From G963665085 sp963665085 (GTDB taxonomy: Bacteria > Bacteroidota > Bacteroidia > Bacteroidales > JAAAOM01), in the NCBI GenBank assembly GCA_963665085.2, contig CAXXXS010000001.1, positions 2,542,001 through 2,606,000 on the forward strand: a stretch of DNA of 64,000 bases, read 5' to 3'. Of this stretch, positions 15,576 to 24,162 are shown in pieces (the stretch's first letter is position 1; each line of letters opens with the position of its first letter). Below the pieces are notes generated by a model. It saw nothing but the letters and a program-made list of their open reading frames with translations. It ran no database searches and was not told the origin of the DNA. Position numbers and translations under genes: made by a program.

Positions 15576-16346
15576 ATGAAAAAATTATTCACACTTGTAG
15601 TCTTATCAATCTTTTCAATAGCAATTTGGGCACAAAGCCCTAACAAATTAAGTTACCAGGCAGTGGTAAGGGATAGCGATGACAATCTTGTTACAGATCA
15701 GGCTGTAGGGATGCAGATTAGTATTCTTCAAGGCTCTGCATCTGGTACTGCTGTATATACAGAAACACACACACCAACAGCCAACACAAACGGGTTAGTT
15801 TCAATAGAAATTGGAGGCGGGACAACTGCAAATGATTTTTCTACGATAGATTGGTCAACAGGAGTTTATTTTATAAAAACTGAAATAGATCCGGATGGTG
15901 GCACGAGCTATTCAATTGAAACAACAAGTCAATTATTAAGCGTACCATATGCAAAATATGCAGACAAAGCAGGCAATGTTTTTAGTGGTAGTTACAGTGA
16001 TTTAACAGATGTCCCAGAAGATATAACTGTTGAGGGAACTGCACAATTTGGCTCAAATGGTATTGTTTTCTCTGAACTTAGAGAGATAACAGGTACTACC
16101 AGTAGTACTAATAAATATGTTGTGGTTGCATTACCAAGTGGTTATAATGAAGATAATACCCATATCATTAGTTTACAAATTAATTATTTAGGAGACAGAT
16201 GGACAGGTTTTGGTAGTGATAATGTTAACTCTTCTAATAACTCAGTTTCTTATATAATTAATGAAAATGCTCTTTATATCTATTATCCAGATCTGGACTC
16301 ATATAAAGATAAAAGCTTTAGGGCACTTATAATGAAAATAGAATAG
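15576..16346 (+). CDS. Secreted fibre-like protein, short paralogue
   Basis: A 256-residue protein with a signal peptide (MKKLFTLVVLSIFSIAIWAQ). The N-terminal module (about 20-140) begins SPNKLSYQAVVRDSDDNLV, a module typical of Bacteroidota surface proteins. It ends at LLSVPYAKYADKAGNVFSGS, the usual junction to variable tail-fibre-like regions. The C-terminal about 85 residues (from FGSNGIVFSELREITG) form a second domain. There is no T9SS tail, so export may stop at the periplasm or depend on the partner. It is paired with the T9SS gene upstream and has a longer paralogue at 17114. Confidence 0.8.
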   Translation: MKKLFTLVVLSIFSIAIWAQSPNKLSYQAVVRDSDDNLVTDQAVGMQISILQGSASGTAVYTETHTPTANTNGLVSIEIGGGTTANDFSTIDWSTGVYFIKTEIDPDGGTSYSIETTSQLLSVPYAKYADKAGNVFSGSYSDLTDVPEDITVEGTAQFGSNGIVFSELREITGTTSSTNKYVVVALPSGYNEDNTHIISLQINYLGDRWTGFGSDNVNSSNNSVSYIINENALYIYYPDLDSYKDKSFRALIMKIE

Positions 16347-16384
16347 TAGATTCAGAAGAATAAAATCAAATGAATTGATTTTGT

Positions 16385-16419
16385 TAAAGAGAGGTGCCTA
16401 TAATTTGGTTGTCTCTTTA
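16385..16419 (+). terminator. Hairpin after the first unit
   Basis: TAAAGAGA (16385-16392) and TCTCTTTA (16412-16419) form an 8-bp stem. There is no T tract, so it is a weak terminator or RNA end. Confidence 0.4.
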
Positions 16420-16546
16420 TATATGAATTAAAGTTTACAGATTACCTAAGTTATACAAAACCTGTGTTAATATGTATTCAATAAAAAGTATTAATAAATA
16501 TATTCTGTTTAAATCTAAACAATTACAAGTTATTTTTAATTTAAAA

Positions 16547-16554
16547 AAGGAGGT
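16547..16554 (+). promoter_or_regulatory. Strong Shine-Dalgarno sequence (AAGGAGGT) before copy 2
   Basis: AAGGAGGT lies 3 bases before the ATG at 16558. Its duplicate at 15017 has TTAAGTC at the same place, so the second copy has gained (or the first has lost) a strong ribosome site. The spacing is shorter than optimal. Confidence 0.6.
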
Positions 16555-16557
16555 CAA

Positions 16558-17109
16558 ATGAAAAAACGATCACTCAGGCAAAAAATGCACTGTTTAAAAC
16601 AAGTGTATGAAGAACAAAATTTAAAAGTAAACAGACTTGGAGGTCTTATGCTTTTGTTTTTTGTTTTTTTCTTTTCAACAATTTCCGCTCAGGAAGCAGT
16701 AATCTCTTCAGGAGGAGATGGATCAGGTAGCGGAGGTTCTGTGTCTTATTCCGTAGGGGCAGTTGTTTATACCACAAATACAGGAACATCAGGTTCTGTA
16801 GCGCAAGGTGTTCAGCATCCTTATGAGATTTATGTGGTAACTGGTATTGAAGAAGTTCAGGGTATTGATCTTGAAATTTCAGCTTATCCTAACCCGGTAA
16901 CAGATTACCTTATTTTAAAAGTTGACGATGAAAACCTAATTGGTGCAACCTATCTGCTTTATAATTTAGAAGGTAGGCTTCTTGAAAATAATGAGTTGGT
17001 TAACAATGAGACTCATATTTACATGAACAAACTTAAACCAGCAACATACTTTTTGAAAGTATTTAACAACAACAAAGAAATTAAAACATTTAAAATCGTT
17101 AAAAACTAA
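16558..17109 (+). CDS. T9SS-sorted small surface protein, copy 2
   Basis: A 183-residue paralogue of the 15017 product. The last 138 residues differ at about ten positions by eye, while the first 45 (charged lead plus signal peptide) differ much more. It has the same layout: basic lead, signal core MLLFFVFFFSTISAQ, Gly/Ser-rich start, and a T9SS tail from about residue 100 ending KTFKIVKN. The partner gene begins 4 bases after its stop. The pair of pairs shows a tandem duplication of a two-gene unit. Confidence 0.85.
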   Translation: MKKRSLRQKMHCLKQVYEEQNLKVNRLGGLMLLFFVFFFSTISAQEAVISSGGDGSGSGGSVSYSVGAVVYTTNTGTSGSVAQGVQHPYEIYVVTGIEEVQGIDLEISAYPNPVTDYLILKVDDENLIGATYLLYNLEGRLLENNELVNNETHIYMNKLKPATYFLKVFNNNKEIKTFKIVKN

Positions 17110-17113
17110 AAAC

Positions 17114-18340
17114 ATGAAAAAAATATTTACACTTGTAGTCTTATCAATCTTTTCAATAGCAATTTGGGCACAAAGCCCTAACAAATTAAGCTATCAGGCA
17201 GTAGTAAGGGATAGCGATGGCAATCTTATTAAAGATCAAGCTGTAGGAATGCAAATAAGTATTCTTCAAGGCTCTGCTACAGGTACAGCAGTATATACAG
17301 AAACACACACACCAACAACCAACGCAAACGGATTAGTTTCAATAGAGATTGGAGACGGTGCCACAACCGATGCTTTCTCTGTGATAGATTGGACATCAGG
17401 AGTGTTTTTTATAAAAACGGAAATAGATCCGGATGGAAGTACAAGTTATTCTATTGAATCAACCAGCCAATTATTAAGCGTACCATATGCAAAATATGCA
17501 GACAAAGCAGGAAATGTTTTTAGTGGAAGTTATAATGATTTAACGGATGTTCCTGCAAACATGGATACAGATGCTACGGATGATTTTTCAGGAGACTATG
17601 CTGATTTAACCGGAACCCCAACAAATGTAAGTGAATTTACAAATGATGCCGGATATTTAACTGAAATTACAGGAACAGAAACAGCTTTTGATGGCTGGGA
17701 TAAAGATGAAGATCCTTGGGTAGTAAGCAGTTCTGATATTTACTATAATGATGGTAATGTTGCTATTGGGACATCCGATCCGGTGAACCGCCCACTTACA
17801 ATTTATAAAAATGATTATTCGTTTTTAGAGTTTATAACTGCTACAAGTGGTAACCTGACAACTGATGGATTTGTTGTTGGAATTAATGATTCAAAGACTG
17901 CTTATATGAGAAATTATGAGGATGGTCCAATAATATTAACTTCAACATCAGGATATAATCTATATATTAGTAACGAAGGCGATGTTGGTATTGGAACAGA
18001 TTCGCCTGATGCAAAATTAGATGTTAACGGCGATGCAAAATTTGGAACAAATGGTGTTGTTTTTTCTGAAATGCGAGAAATTACTGGTACAACGAGTTCA
18101 ACTTCATATTTTAATTATATTGCATTACCAACAGGTTATACCGAAGATAACACAAGAGTACTTAGCGTTGAGATTAATTTTTCTGGAACTCTCTGGAGTG
18201 GTCTTGGTAATGATAATGGTACTTATGATAGGAGTACGAGTTATGTGCTTTCAAGTGATAGAATTTACCTTTATTATCCTCAAGAAGCTCAATATCAAAA
18301 TAGAGCCTTTAGAGTATTAATAATGAAAATTGCTGAATAG
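17114..18340 (+). CDS. Secreted fibre-like protein, long paralogue
   Basis: A 408-residue paralogue of the 15576 product, with the same signal peptide and N-terminal module (about 20-140). It then gains about 150 residues that contain repeat-like turns (DFSGDYADLTGTPTNVSEF, VAIGTSDPVNRPLTIY, VGIGTDSPDAKLDVNGDAKF). Such VGIGTxxPxAKLxVNG units are common in phage tail fibres and surface adhesins. The C-terminal domain (GTNGVVFSEMREITG onward) returns to match the short paralogue but more loosely. It is paired with the T9SS cargo gene upstream. Surface attachment is likely; target unknown. Confidence 0.8.
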   Translation: MKKIFTLVVLSIFSIAIWAQSPNKLSYQAVVRDSDGNLIKDQAVGMQISILQGSATGTAVYTETHTPTTNANGLVSIEIGDGATTDAFSVIDWTSGVFFIKTEIDPDGSTSYSIESTSQLLSVPYAKYADKAGNVFSGSYNDLTDVPANMDTDATDDFSGDYADLTGTPTNVSEFTNDAGYLTEITGTETAFDGWDKDEDPWVVSSSDIYYNDGNVAIGTSDPVNRPLTIYKNDYSFLEFITATSGNLTTDGFVVGINDSKTAYMRNYEDGPIILTSTSGYNLYISNEGDVGIGTDSPDAKLDVNGDAKFGTNGVVFSEMREITGTTSSTSYFNYIALPTGYTEDNTRVLSVEINFSGTLWSGLGNDNGTYDRSTSYVLSSDRIYLYYPQEAQYQNRAFRVLIMKIAE

Positions 18341-18371
18341 ATATTTTATAAAATGAATTTGTGAAAAAGAG

Positions 18372-18398
18372 GGGGTCTAAATAAGGACTCCTTTTTTT
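18372..18398 (+). terminator. Terminator after the duplicated units
   Basis: GGGGTC (18372-18377) pairs with GACTCC (18386-18391, one G-U pair) and is followed by seven T residues. Confidence 0.75.
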
Positions 18399-18528
18399 CG
18401 TTTTGTTATGTGCAGTTTTATATAAAATAAGATGATTATATCTCGAAGCCACTCAAAAGAAATGAGCTATTAACTATTTTGGATAAGTATATCAATACGG
18501 ATTATGAAGATAAGATTGATAATTGTAA

Positions 18529-19755
18529 TTAATTTTCTTCATTAAAATCATAACTATAAAAAAGTTTTTGCTCATTATCGAACACTTTTAAATCGTCAAG
18601 CTTACCACTACCAAAGAAATAAAATACTATTCCAATTAAATCACCTAGTGGTTTATTATATTTTTGTTGGTAAATCAATTGGTCGTCAAGTAATAAGTTA
18701 AATTGTTTATTCTCATTTATAATTTTAAAATTTAACCAACTCGACATATCCACAGCCATGCTACTCAAATCATTATCTTCACCACTCACAAATTTATCTG
18801 AAACTTTAAGCCCGGCAAAACGTGAACATTTGGATTGTGTGAAATTAAAATCAATAGTTCCTGAATCTCCAACTAATATCATTCCTGTATCATAACACAA
18901 CATACTCCCTGTTGAAGCATTATTCTGCACTCTTGCTTCAAGAGTTAAACTATCAAGGCTTTTATTAAATGGTGAAAACAAGCGGTACGATGTATAAAAG
19001 CGTTGCTTTAAATCAATCCCTTCTTGATTAGTAATAAATTCAGGCTCTGCATAAAAATATTCGGATTGACGAAAAAAAGATTGGTCTACAAACAGCTCAA
19101 ACAAGGTATCCTGGCGATTTGGAAAATATCCTCCTACCCATTCTGTTGAATATGAAATAATTTTTCTTTGAGCCAGTGTCTTCGATCTCGTATACAATCT
19201 TACTGTATAAACACCCGGAATTCGGTAAAACATATTAATAAGATTATTCTCAGGAGGGAGATAAAATTCTTTCCAATACCCAAAATATACAAAAACACTA
19301 TCTTCTATTTCACTTATATCATAATCAAATGTAGCGGTATACGGTGTTATATCAATCGGATTTCTGCATGTAAATGTAAAGTTAGGCTGCTTTTGCTTAT
19401 TACTAATAAATACAATAACAAAGAATAAAAGAAAAACTACAATTAATGGGATTAGAATTTTCTTCCACTTATTTTGTGGTTTTATATCTTCTTTTTTCTC
19501 CAATGATGGAAATAAACTATCAGCAAATTTTATTAACGCCATTTTTGTAAATGCTTGAGGCTGATAGTTTTTTGTTGATACTTTACGTTTACCAAAAATA
19601 CGTTTTAGAGTTTCTTCGCTTAAGCTGTCTCCGGTTGTTTCTTCAATTGCTTTTTTTAGTTCTTTAAAATGAAAGTTTGTCCATTCATCGGAACGTCCCC
19701 AATTGAATTTTTTCTCAATTAACTGTTTTATTTTATTCAGTTCAAACTGTTCCAT
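18529..19755 (-). CDS. Transmembrane protein with N-terminal HTH-like domain and extracytoplasmic ligand-like region
   Basis: A 408-residue single-span protein. Residues 1-75 form a helical domain with FHFKELKKAIEETTGDSLS and EETLKRIFGKRKVST, which resembles a Bacteroidota HTH-like cytoplasmic domain. A membrane helix follows (about 97-118, ILIPLIVVFLLFFVIVFIS). Outside comes a PKD/Ig-like strand domain (about 125-205) and then a concanavalin/LamG-like region (about 225-400). Such a layout suggests a one-component sensor that couples an outside signal to DNA binding, but this is inference. No partner gene is adjacent. It lies downstream of, and convergent with, the surface-protein units. Confidence 0.65.
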   Translation of the reverse strand: MEQFELNKIKQLIEKKFNWGRSDEWTNFHFKELKKAIEETTGDSLSEETLKRIFGKRKVSTKNYQPQAFTKMALIKFADSLFPSLEKKEDIKPQNKWKKILIPLIVVFLLFFVIVFISNKQKQPNFTFTCRNPIDITPYTATFDYDISEIEDSVFVYFGYWKEFYLPPENNLINMFYRIPGVYTVRLYTRSKTLAQRKIISYSTEWVGGYFPNRQDTLFELFVDQSFFRQSEYFYAEPEFITNQEGIDLKQRFYTSYRLFSPFNKSLDSLTLEARVQNNASTGSMLCYDTGMILVGDSGTIDFNFTQSKCSRFAGLKVSDKFVSGEDNDLSSMAVDMSSWLNFKIINENKQFNLLLDDQLIYQQKYNKPLGDLIGIVFYFFGSGKLDDLKVFDNEQKLFYSYDFNEEN

Positions 19756-19968
19756 CTATCTCATAATAACCTAATAACAAACTACATCCGCCAAATGACC
19801 AAAAGTGCGCAAGTTTGTTTATGCTTCTGCTTTCTTAAAAAACTCAATCTAACAACTTCATCTTTTAAATTTAAAATCCAAAATCTTCAATACTATAAAA
19901 ACTCAAAATATATAAATAGTTCTGATTAAAGCAAATTTCAAAGATAAATATAAAAAAACAGATAAAAG

Positions 19969-21126
19969 ATGAATAGAAAGTTACGAATGGGAATGGTAGG
20001 AGGAGGAAGTGATGCGTTTATTGGCGCAATTCACCGCCATGCTGCCTTTATGGATGGTCAAATTGAACTTGTTTGCGGCTGTTTTAGTGTAGATCCAGAG
20101 ATTTCAAAAACCTCTGGCAAATCCTATTTCCTGCCAGATAATAGAATATACAAAACCTATCAGGAAATGTTTGAACAAGAAGTAAAGCTTCCTGAAAATG
20201 AACGCATGGACTTTGTAACGATTGTAACACCTAACTTTTTACATTTTGCTCCAGCAATGATGGCGCTCGAAAACGGTTTTAATATTGTTATTGATAAGCC
20301 GATAACATTTACGCTGGATGAGGCTTTACAGCTTCAGAAGAAGTTAGAAGAAACAGGATTATTACTTGCCTTAACCCATACGTATTCTGGATATCCGGCT
20401 GTTAAACAAGCTAAACAGATGATTGCTGATGGTCAGCTGGGAAAAATCAGGAAAGTATTTATAGAATATTCACAAGGATGGTTATCAGAAAAAGTTGAAG
20501 CTAAAGGAAATGCACAAGCCTCATGGCGAACTGACCCCAAACGTTCAGGAAAAGCTGGTGCAATGGGAGATATAGGAACCCATGCGCATCAACTGGCTGA
20601 ATATATAACCGGATTAGAAGTAATCGAACTTTGCGCTGACTTAAATGTATTTGTTCCTGGTCGTTTACTTGATGATGACGGGGCTGTCCTTCTTCAGTTT
20701 GAAGAAGGTGTTAACGGTGTTTTAATGGCAACTCAAATTGCTACAGGCGAAGAAAATGCACTTAGAATTCGTGTGTACGGCGAAAAAGGGGGATTAGAAT
20801 GGGCACAGATGGAACCCAATTCTTTAATCCTAAAATGGTTAAATAAACCAACGGAAATTTTTCGTACAGGAACAAGTTCTTCAAGCTTATATGCAATGGC
20901 AAACACACGCATAGCAGGAGGACATCCTGAAGGTTATTTAGAGGCATTTGCCAATATCTATCGCAATTTCTCATTCCATCTGCGAGCAAAAATGAATGGT
21001 GAACAACCCAAGGCTGAATGGCTTGATTATCCTGGAATTAATGATGGAATAAGAGGTATGCAGTTTATCGACTCTGTAGTTAAAGCCGGATACAACAACG
21101 AAGTCAAGTGGATACCATTTAAATAA
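19969..21126 (+). CDS. Gfo/Idh/MocA family NAD(P)-dependent oxidoreductase
   Basis: A 385-residue enzyme. The N-terminal Rossmann fold (RMGMVGGGSDAFIGAIHRHA) binds the cofactor, and DKPIT near 109-113 is the family's (E/D)KP catalytic motif. A conserved GDIGTHAHQLAEY near 204-216 supplies the catalytic His region. Family members oxidise or reduce sugars, inositols or related compounds. The next gene is an MFS sugar transporter 24 bases on, so the pair likely imports and converts one sugar derivative. Substrate not determinable. Confidence 0.9.
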   Translation: MNRKLRMGMVGGGSDAFIGAIHRHAAFMDGQIELVCGCFSVDPEISKTSGKSYFLPDNRIYKTYQEMFEQEVKLPENERMDFVTIVTPNFLHFAPAMMALENGFNIVIDKPITFTLDEALQLQKKLEETGLLLALTHTYSGYPAVKQAKQMIADGQLGKIRKVFIEYSQGWLSEKVEAKGNAQASWRTDPKRSGKAGAMGDIGTHAHQLAEYITGLEVIELCADLNVFVPGRLLDDDGAVLLQFEEGVNGVLMATQIATGEENALRIRVYGEKGGLEWAQMEPNSLILKWLNKPTEIFRTGTSSSSLYAMANTRIAGGHPEGYLEAFANIYRNFSFHLRAKMNGEQPKAEWLDYPGINDGIRGMQFIDSVVKAGYNNEVKWIPFK

Positions 21127-21150
21127 TTAACAAAATAATTTTATAAAAAT

Positions 21151-22575
21151 ATGAATACATATTCTAAACAAGAACTAAGAGTGGGGCTTTCTTTTATGGC
21201 CTCCATCTTCTTCATTTTTGGATTTATGACCAACTTTAACATTGCAATGAAAGATCAGGTCCAACTGGCATTTGATCTTAAAACATTATATCCTGGCTGG
21301 GAAAATTTCTTTGCTCAACTTGTTAACGGGGTATTCTTTTTTGCATATTTCTGTTTTAGTTTGTTTAGTGGAATTCTCATTAAAAAAATTGGATATAAGA
21401 ATGGTGTTGTTGTTGGATTATTTCTTGTAGCATTAGGAAGTTTTATGTTTTTCCCTGCAGTATCTTTACTTTCCTATCCATTCTTCTTGTCTGCCATCTT
21501 TGTTATGGCAAGTGGTGTTGTTTTTCTTCAAACAGCTGCAAATCCATATGTTGTTGCACTGGGTCCACAGAATACTGCTTCTGCTCGTCTAAATTTAACA
21601 CAAGCATTAAATGCTGTAGCAACAACAATTGCTCCTTATATTGCAGGAATATTGGTACTTGCTCCAGCTGTATTAGCTTTAAAAAATGGTGCTTCCCCAC
21701 AGGTTGCCGCCAATTTTGTAAAAATCCCTTTTGTGATTATCAGTGTGATAGTAGTTTTGATTGCTTCAGGAATTCTTTTTATTAGATTACCAGAGATTAA
21801 AAGTTCTGATAATGTAATGTCTGTAATTTCAATTAAAAAGCCACAGGTATGGCTTGGCGCAATTGGTATTTTTTGCTACGTAGGGGCAGAAGTTGGAACT
21901 GTTTCTCAAATCAGCATCTATATGAATGATCTGCTAAACATAGCAAAAGATGAAGCTGTTAAACTCACCGCAATTTATTGGGGAGGAAATATGATTGGTC
22001 GATTCCTTGGATCGGTCTATTTAAATGATATTGAAAAAAAGATAAAGATCAAGTATTCATTTTTTATATTAACTTTTGCCTTTATCGTAGGTTGGTTTAT
22101 TGTTTCTGCCGGAATAAAAGACGGACAGTTTGTATTCGAATCAAAACCATCTTATGGACTTATCTTTTTAGGTATAGCGGCGCTAAATTTAATATTACTA
22201 TCTCTGGGTAGAGGAATTACCAATATTTCGTTGGGCATTTACGCAACAGCAAATATGTTTTTGGTGATGTTTGGATATATTCTGCCTCCGAATATAGGTG
22301 TATGGTGCCTGCTTTCTGTTGGTTTTTTCAATTCTATTATGTTCCCAAGTATTTTTTCCCTGGGGGTTCAGGATCTTGATCCTTCTGAAATGCCTATTGC
22401 TTCAGGTATTATTAATACAATGATAGTAGGAGGTGCAGTTATTCCAGTTCTTATGGGATTAATTACAGATTCTGTGAGTTTAAAAATAGCATTGATCGCA
22501 CCAACTATTTGTTATGGTTACATTGCATTTTTTGGAATAAAAGGATGTAAGATTCGAAGAAAAGAGTTAACATGA
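21151..22575 (+). CDS. MFS sugar transporter, FucP-like
   Basis: A 474-residue protein with about 12 membrane helices. It starts TYSKQELRVGLSFMASIFFI and has the FHS/FucP-type features FFFAYFCFSLFSGILIKKIG after helix 2 and AANPYVVALGP near residue 130. Members carry L-fucose, glucose, galactose or other sugars with protons. It sits downstream of the Gfo/Idh/MocA gene in the same direction and is probably in the same unit. A new promoter box follows before the TolB-like gene. Confidence 0.9.
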   Translation: MNTYSKQELRVGLSFMASIFFIFGFMTNFNIAMKDQVQLAFDLKTLYPGWENFFAQLVNGVFFFAYFCFSLFSGILIKKIGYKNGVVVGLFLVALGSFMFFPAVSLLSYPFFLSAIFVMASGVVFLQTAANPYVVALGPQNTASARLNLTQALNAVATTIAPYIAGILVLAPAVLALKNGASPQVAANFVKIPFVIISVIVVLIASGILFIRLPEIKSSDNVMSVISIKKPQVWLGAIGIFCYVGAEVGTVSQISIYMNDLLNIAKDEAVKLTAIYWGGNMIGRFLGSVYLNDIEKKIKIKYSFFILTFAFIVGWFIVSAGIKDGQFVFESKPSYGLIFLGIAALNLILLSLGRGITNISLGIYATANMFLVMFGYILPPNIGVWCLLSVGFFNSIMFPSIFSLGVQDLDPSEMPIASGIINTMIVGGAVIPVLMGLITDSVSLKIALIAPTICYGYIAFFGIKGCKIRRKELT

Positions 22576-22628
22576 TTAGTGTTAACTACAACGTAACAAA
22601 TTTCGAGTGATATTATTTTTCAATTTGA

Positions 22629-22636
22629 TATTTTTG
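22629..22636 (+). promoter_or_regulatory. Candidate -7 box (TATTTTTG) for the TolB-like gene
   Basis: It matches TAnnTTTG and lies 49 bases before the ATG at 22685. No good -33 element is seen. Confidence 0.45.
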
Positions 22637-22684
22637 TTATTATCCATATAACTGTAATTAAACTCTAATATTAAAAACTAAAAA

Positions 22685-23989
22685 ATGAAAAATTCTTTTT
22701 TGATAATCGTATTGTCAATTCTTGTGACTAATATTTACTGCCAGTCTGGCGAAGATTCTTTAGCTATCGTTCAACTTTTAGATAAAGAATCAAAAACCTG
22801 GCGCATGGGAGATATAAAAGGACATGCAGAATGTTGGCAGGAAAGACCCTATAATCGCATTTGGGTTACTACAATCGATGGGAATACAATTGATGTTCCT
22901 CCATCAATGATAATTAATCCATCTACTAGTTCAACAAACACGGGTGGTATTGCTGTACTAACAAACCATAAAATGAATATTTATGATGGAAAAGCCTGGG
23001 TTAACCACGAAGAAGTATCAATTAATACAGAGGGTAAAGAAAGCCATTCTCATGAAATTCGTTTCCTGGAGAAAGTTGGGACACAATGGAAATTTATTGG
23101 TCAATCTATGTACATTTACAATCCTGAAGAACCTAAAACGGATACCACGAGCTATGTTCATGTTCTTGATATCACAACCGATCGCCTTGAAACTGTTTTT
23201 TCTATCGACAAGCATTTGGAAGCTCCTAACTGGCATCCTGACAATTATTTAATAGTAAATAGTTATGGGAGGTTATACACCCTTAATCTACAATCAAAAG
23301 AGCTGAATTTATTGAACACCGGTTTTGCAAAGGATATTAATAATGATCATGGGCTTTCTCCTGACGGCAAACAATTAGTTATTAGTAATTTCGACCAGAG
23401 AGGGGAAAGTCTACAGTCATTCATTTCTTCTATTTACTTGCTGCCAGTCACAGGAGGGGAACCAAAAAAAGTTTCTTCTGAGGATATATGTTTTTGGCAT
23501 GGATGGAGTCCTGATGGAAAAACCTTAGCTTATACCGGTTTACTTAATGGCGATTTTGATATTTATACGATAAGTGCTAAAGGAGGCCCGGCAACAAAGC
23601 TGACTGACACTAAAGGATTGGATGATGGCCCGGATTACTCATATGATGGGAAATATATCTACTTTAATTCTTACAGGACAGGACACATGCAAATATGGAG
23701 AATGCACGCAGATGGTTCAAATCCTGAACAATTAACATTTGACGAATATTCAAACTGGTTTGCACATCCTTCTCCTGATAACAAGTGGATTGTTTATATA
23801 TCCTATATAAATGACCAGAAACAAGATCATCTATTTGGAAAAAAAGTAAAACTTCGATTAATGAACCTGGAAACAAAAGAAATTAAGGATTTAACCCCTG
23901 TATTTTATGGAGGACAAGGTACGATTAATGTTCCTTCCTGGAGTCCGGATAGTAAGAAGATAGCATTTGTAAGTTATTCAATAAAATAA
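22685..23989 (+). CDS. Secreted TolB-like beta-propeller (PD40) protein with N-terminal NTF2-like domain
   Basis: A 434-residue exported protein; signal peptide MKNSFLIIVLSILVTNIYCQ. Residues about 22-150 look like a SnoaL/DUF4440 (NTF2-like) domain (EDSLAIVQLLDKESKTWRMG, FLEKVGTQWKFIGQ). The rest is a six-blade-type propeller with PD40 repeats: APNWHPDNYLIV, GLSPDGKQLVIS, GWSPDGKTLAYT, DYSYDGKYIYF, HPSPDNKWIVYI and SWSPDSKKIAFV. Such proteins bind sugars or proteins outside the cell. It follows the oxidoreductase/transporter pair and may share their sugar theme, but it has its own promoter box. Confidence 0.85.
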   Translation: MKNSFLIIVLSILVTNIYCQSGEDSLAIVQLLDKESKTWRMGDIKGHAECWQERPYNRIWVTTIDGNTIDVPPSMIINPSTSSTNTGGIAVLTNHKMNIYDGKAWVNHEEVSINTEGKESHSHEIRFLEKVGTQWKFIGQSMYIYNPEEPKTDTTSYVHVLDITTDRLETVFSIDKHLEAPNWHPDNYLIVNSYGRLYTLNLQSKELNLLNTGFAKDINNDHGLSPDGKQLVISNFDQRGESLQSFISSIYLLPVTGGEPKKVSSEDICFWHGWSPDGKTLAYTGLLNGDFDIYTISAKGGPATKLTDTKGLDDGPDYSYDGKYIYFNSYRTGHMQIWRMHADGSNPEQLTFDEYSNWFAHPSPDNKWIVYISYINDQKQDHLFGKKVKLRLMNLETKEIKDLTPVFYGGQGTINVPSWSPDSKKIAFVSYSIK

Positions 23990-24012
23990 TTTCTTGAGTA
24001 GAGTTAAAAATC

Positions 24013-24147
24013 AAGAGGCTGTCTAAGAAGTAACTCTGACAGGTCTAGTGACTCTTTCAGGTTTTAGCAATTAATTGAATTATAACCTGTCAGAGTTCGA
24101 AGAACCTGACAGCGTTTACAATCAAATGACTTTTTGGACAGCCTCTT
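24013..24147. repeat. Palindromic intergenic repeat, copy 1, with outer inverted arms
   Basis: Outer arms AAGAGGCTGTC (24013-24023) and GACAGCCTCTT (24137-24147) are perfect inverted repeats. Inside, AACTCTGACAGGT (24032-24044) and ACCTGTCAGAGTT (24085-24097) form a perfect 13-bp inverted repeat, followed by a partial ACCTGACAG. The core (24032-24120) closely matches 55417-55506. It sits between two convergent gene ends and could act as a two-way terminator. Confidence 0.8.
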
Positions 24148-24162
24148 TGACGTCGTTAATTA

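Noticed and set aside
18021..18320. A 99-codon frame overlapping the long fibre-like gene
   Set aside because: Same-strand alternative frame of a well-supported gene; composition looks like a frame-shifted read.
24013..24147. A small transposable element with a coding gene
   Set aside because: The arms are inverted, but the inside is only about 110 bases with no coding frame, and no target-site duplication is evident.
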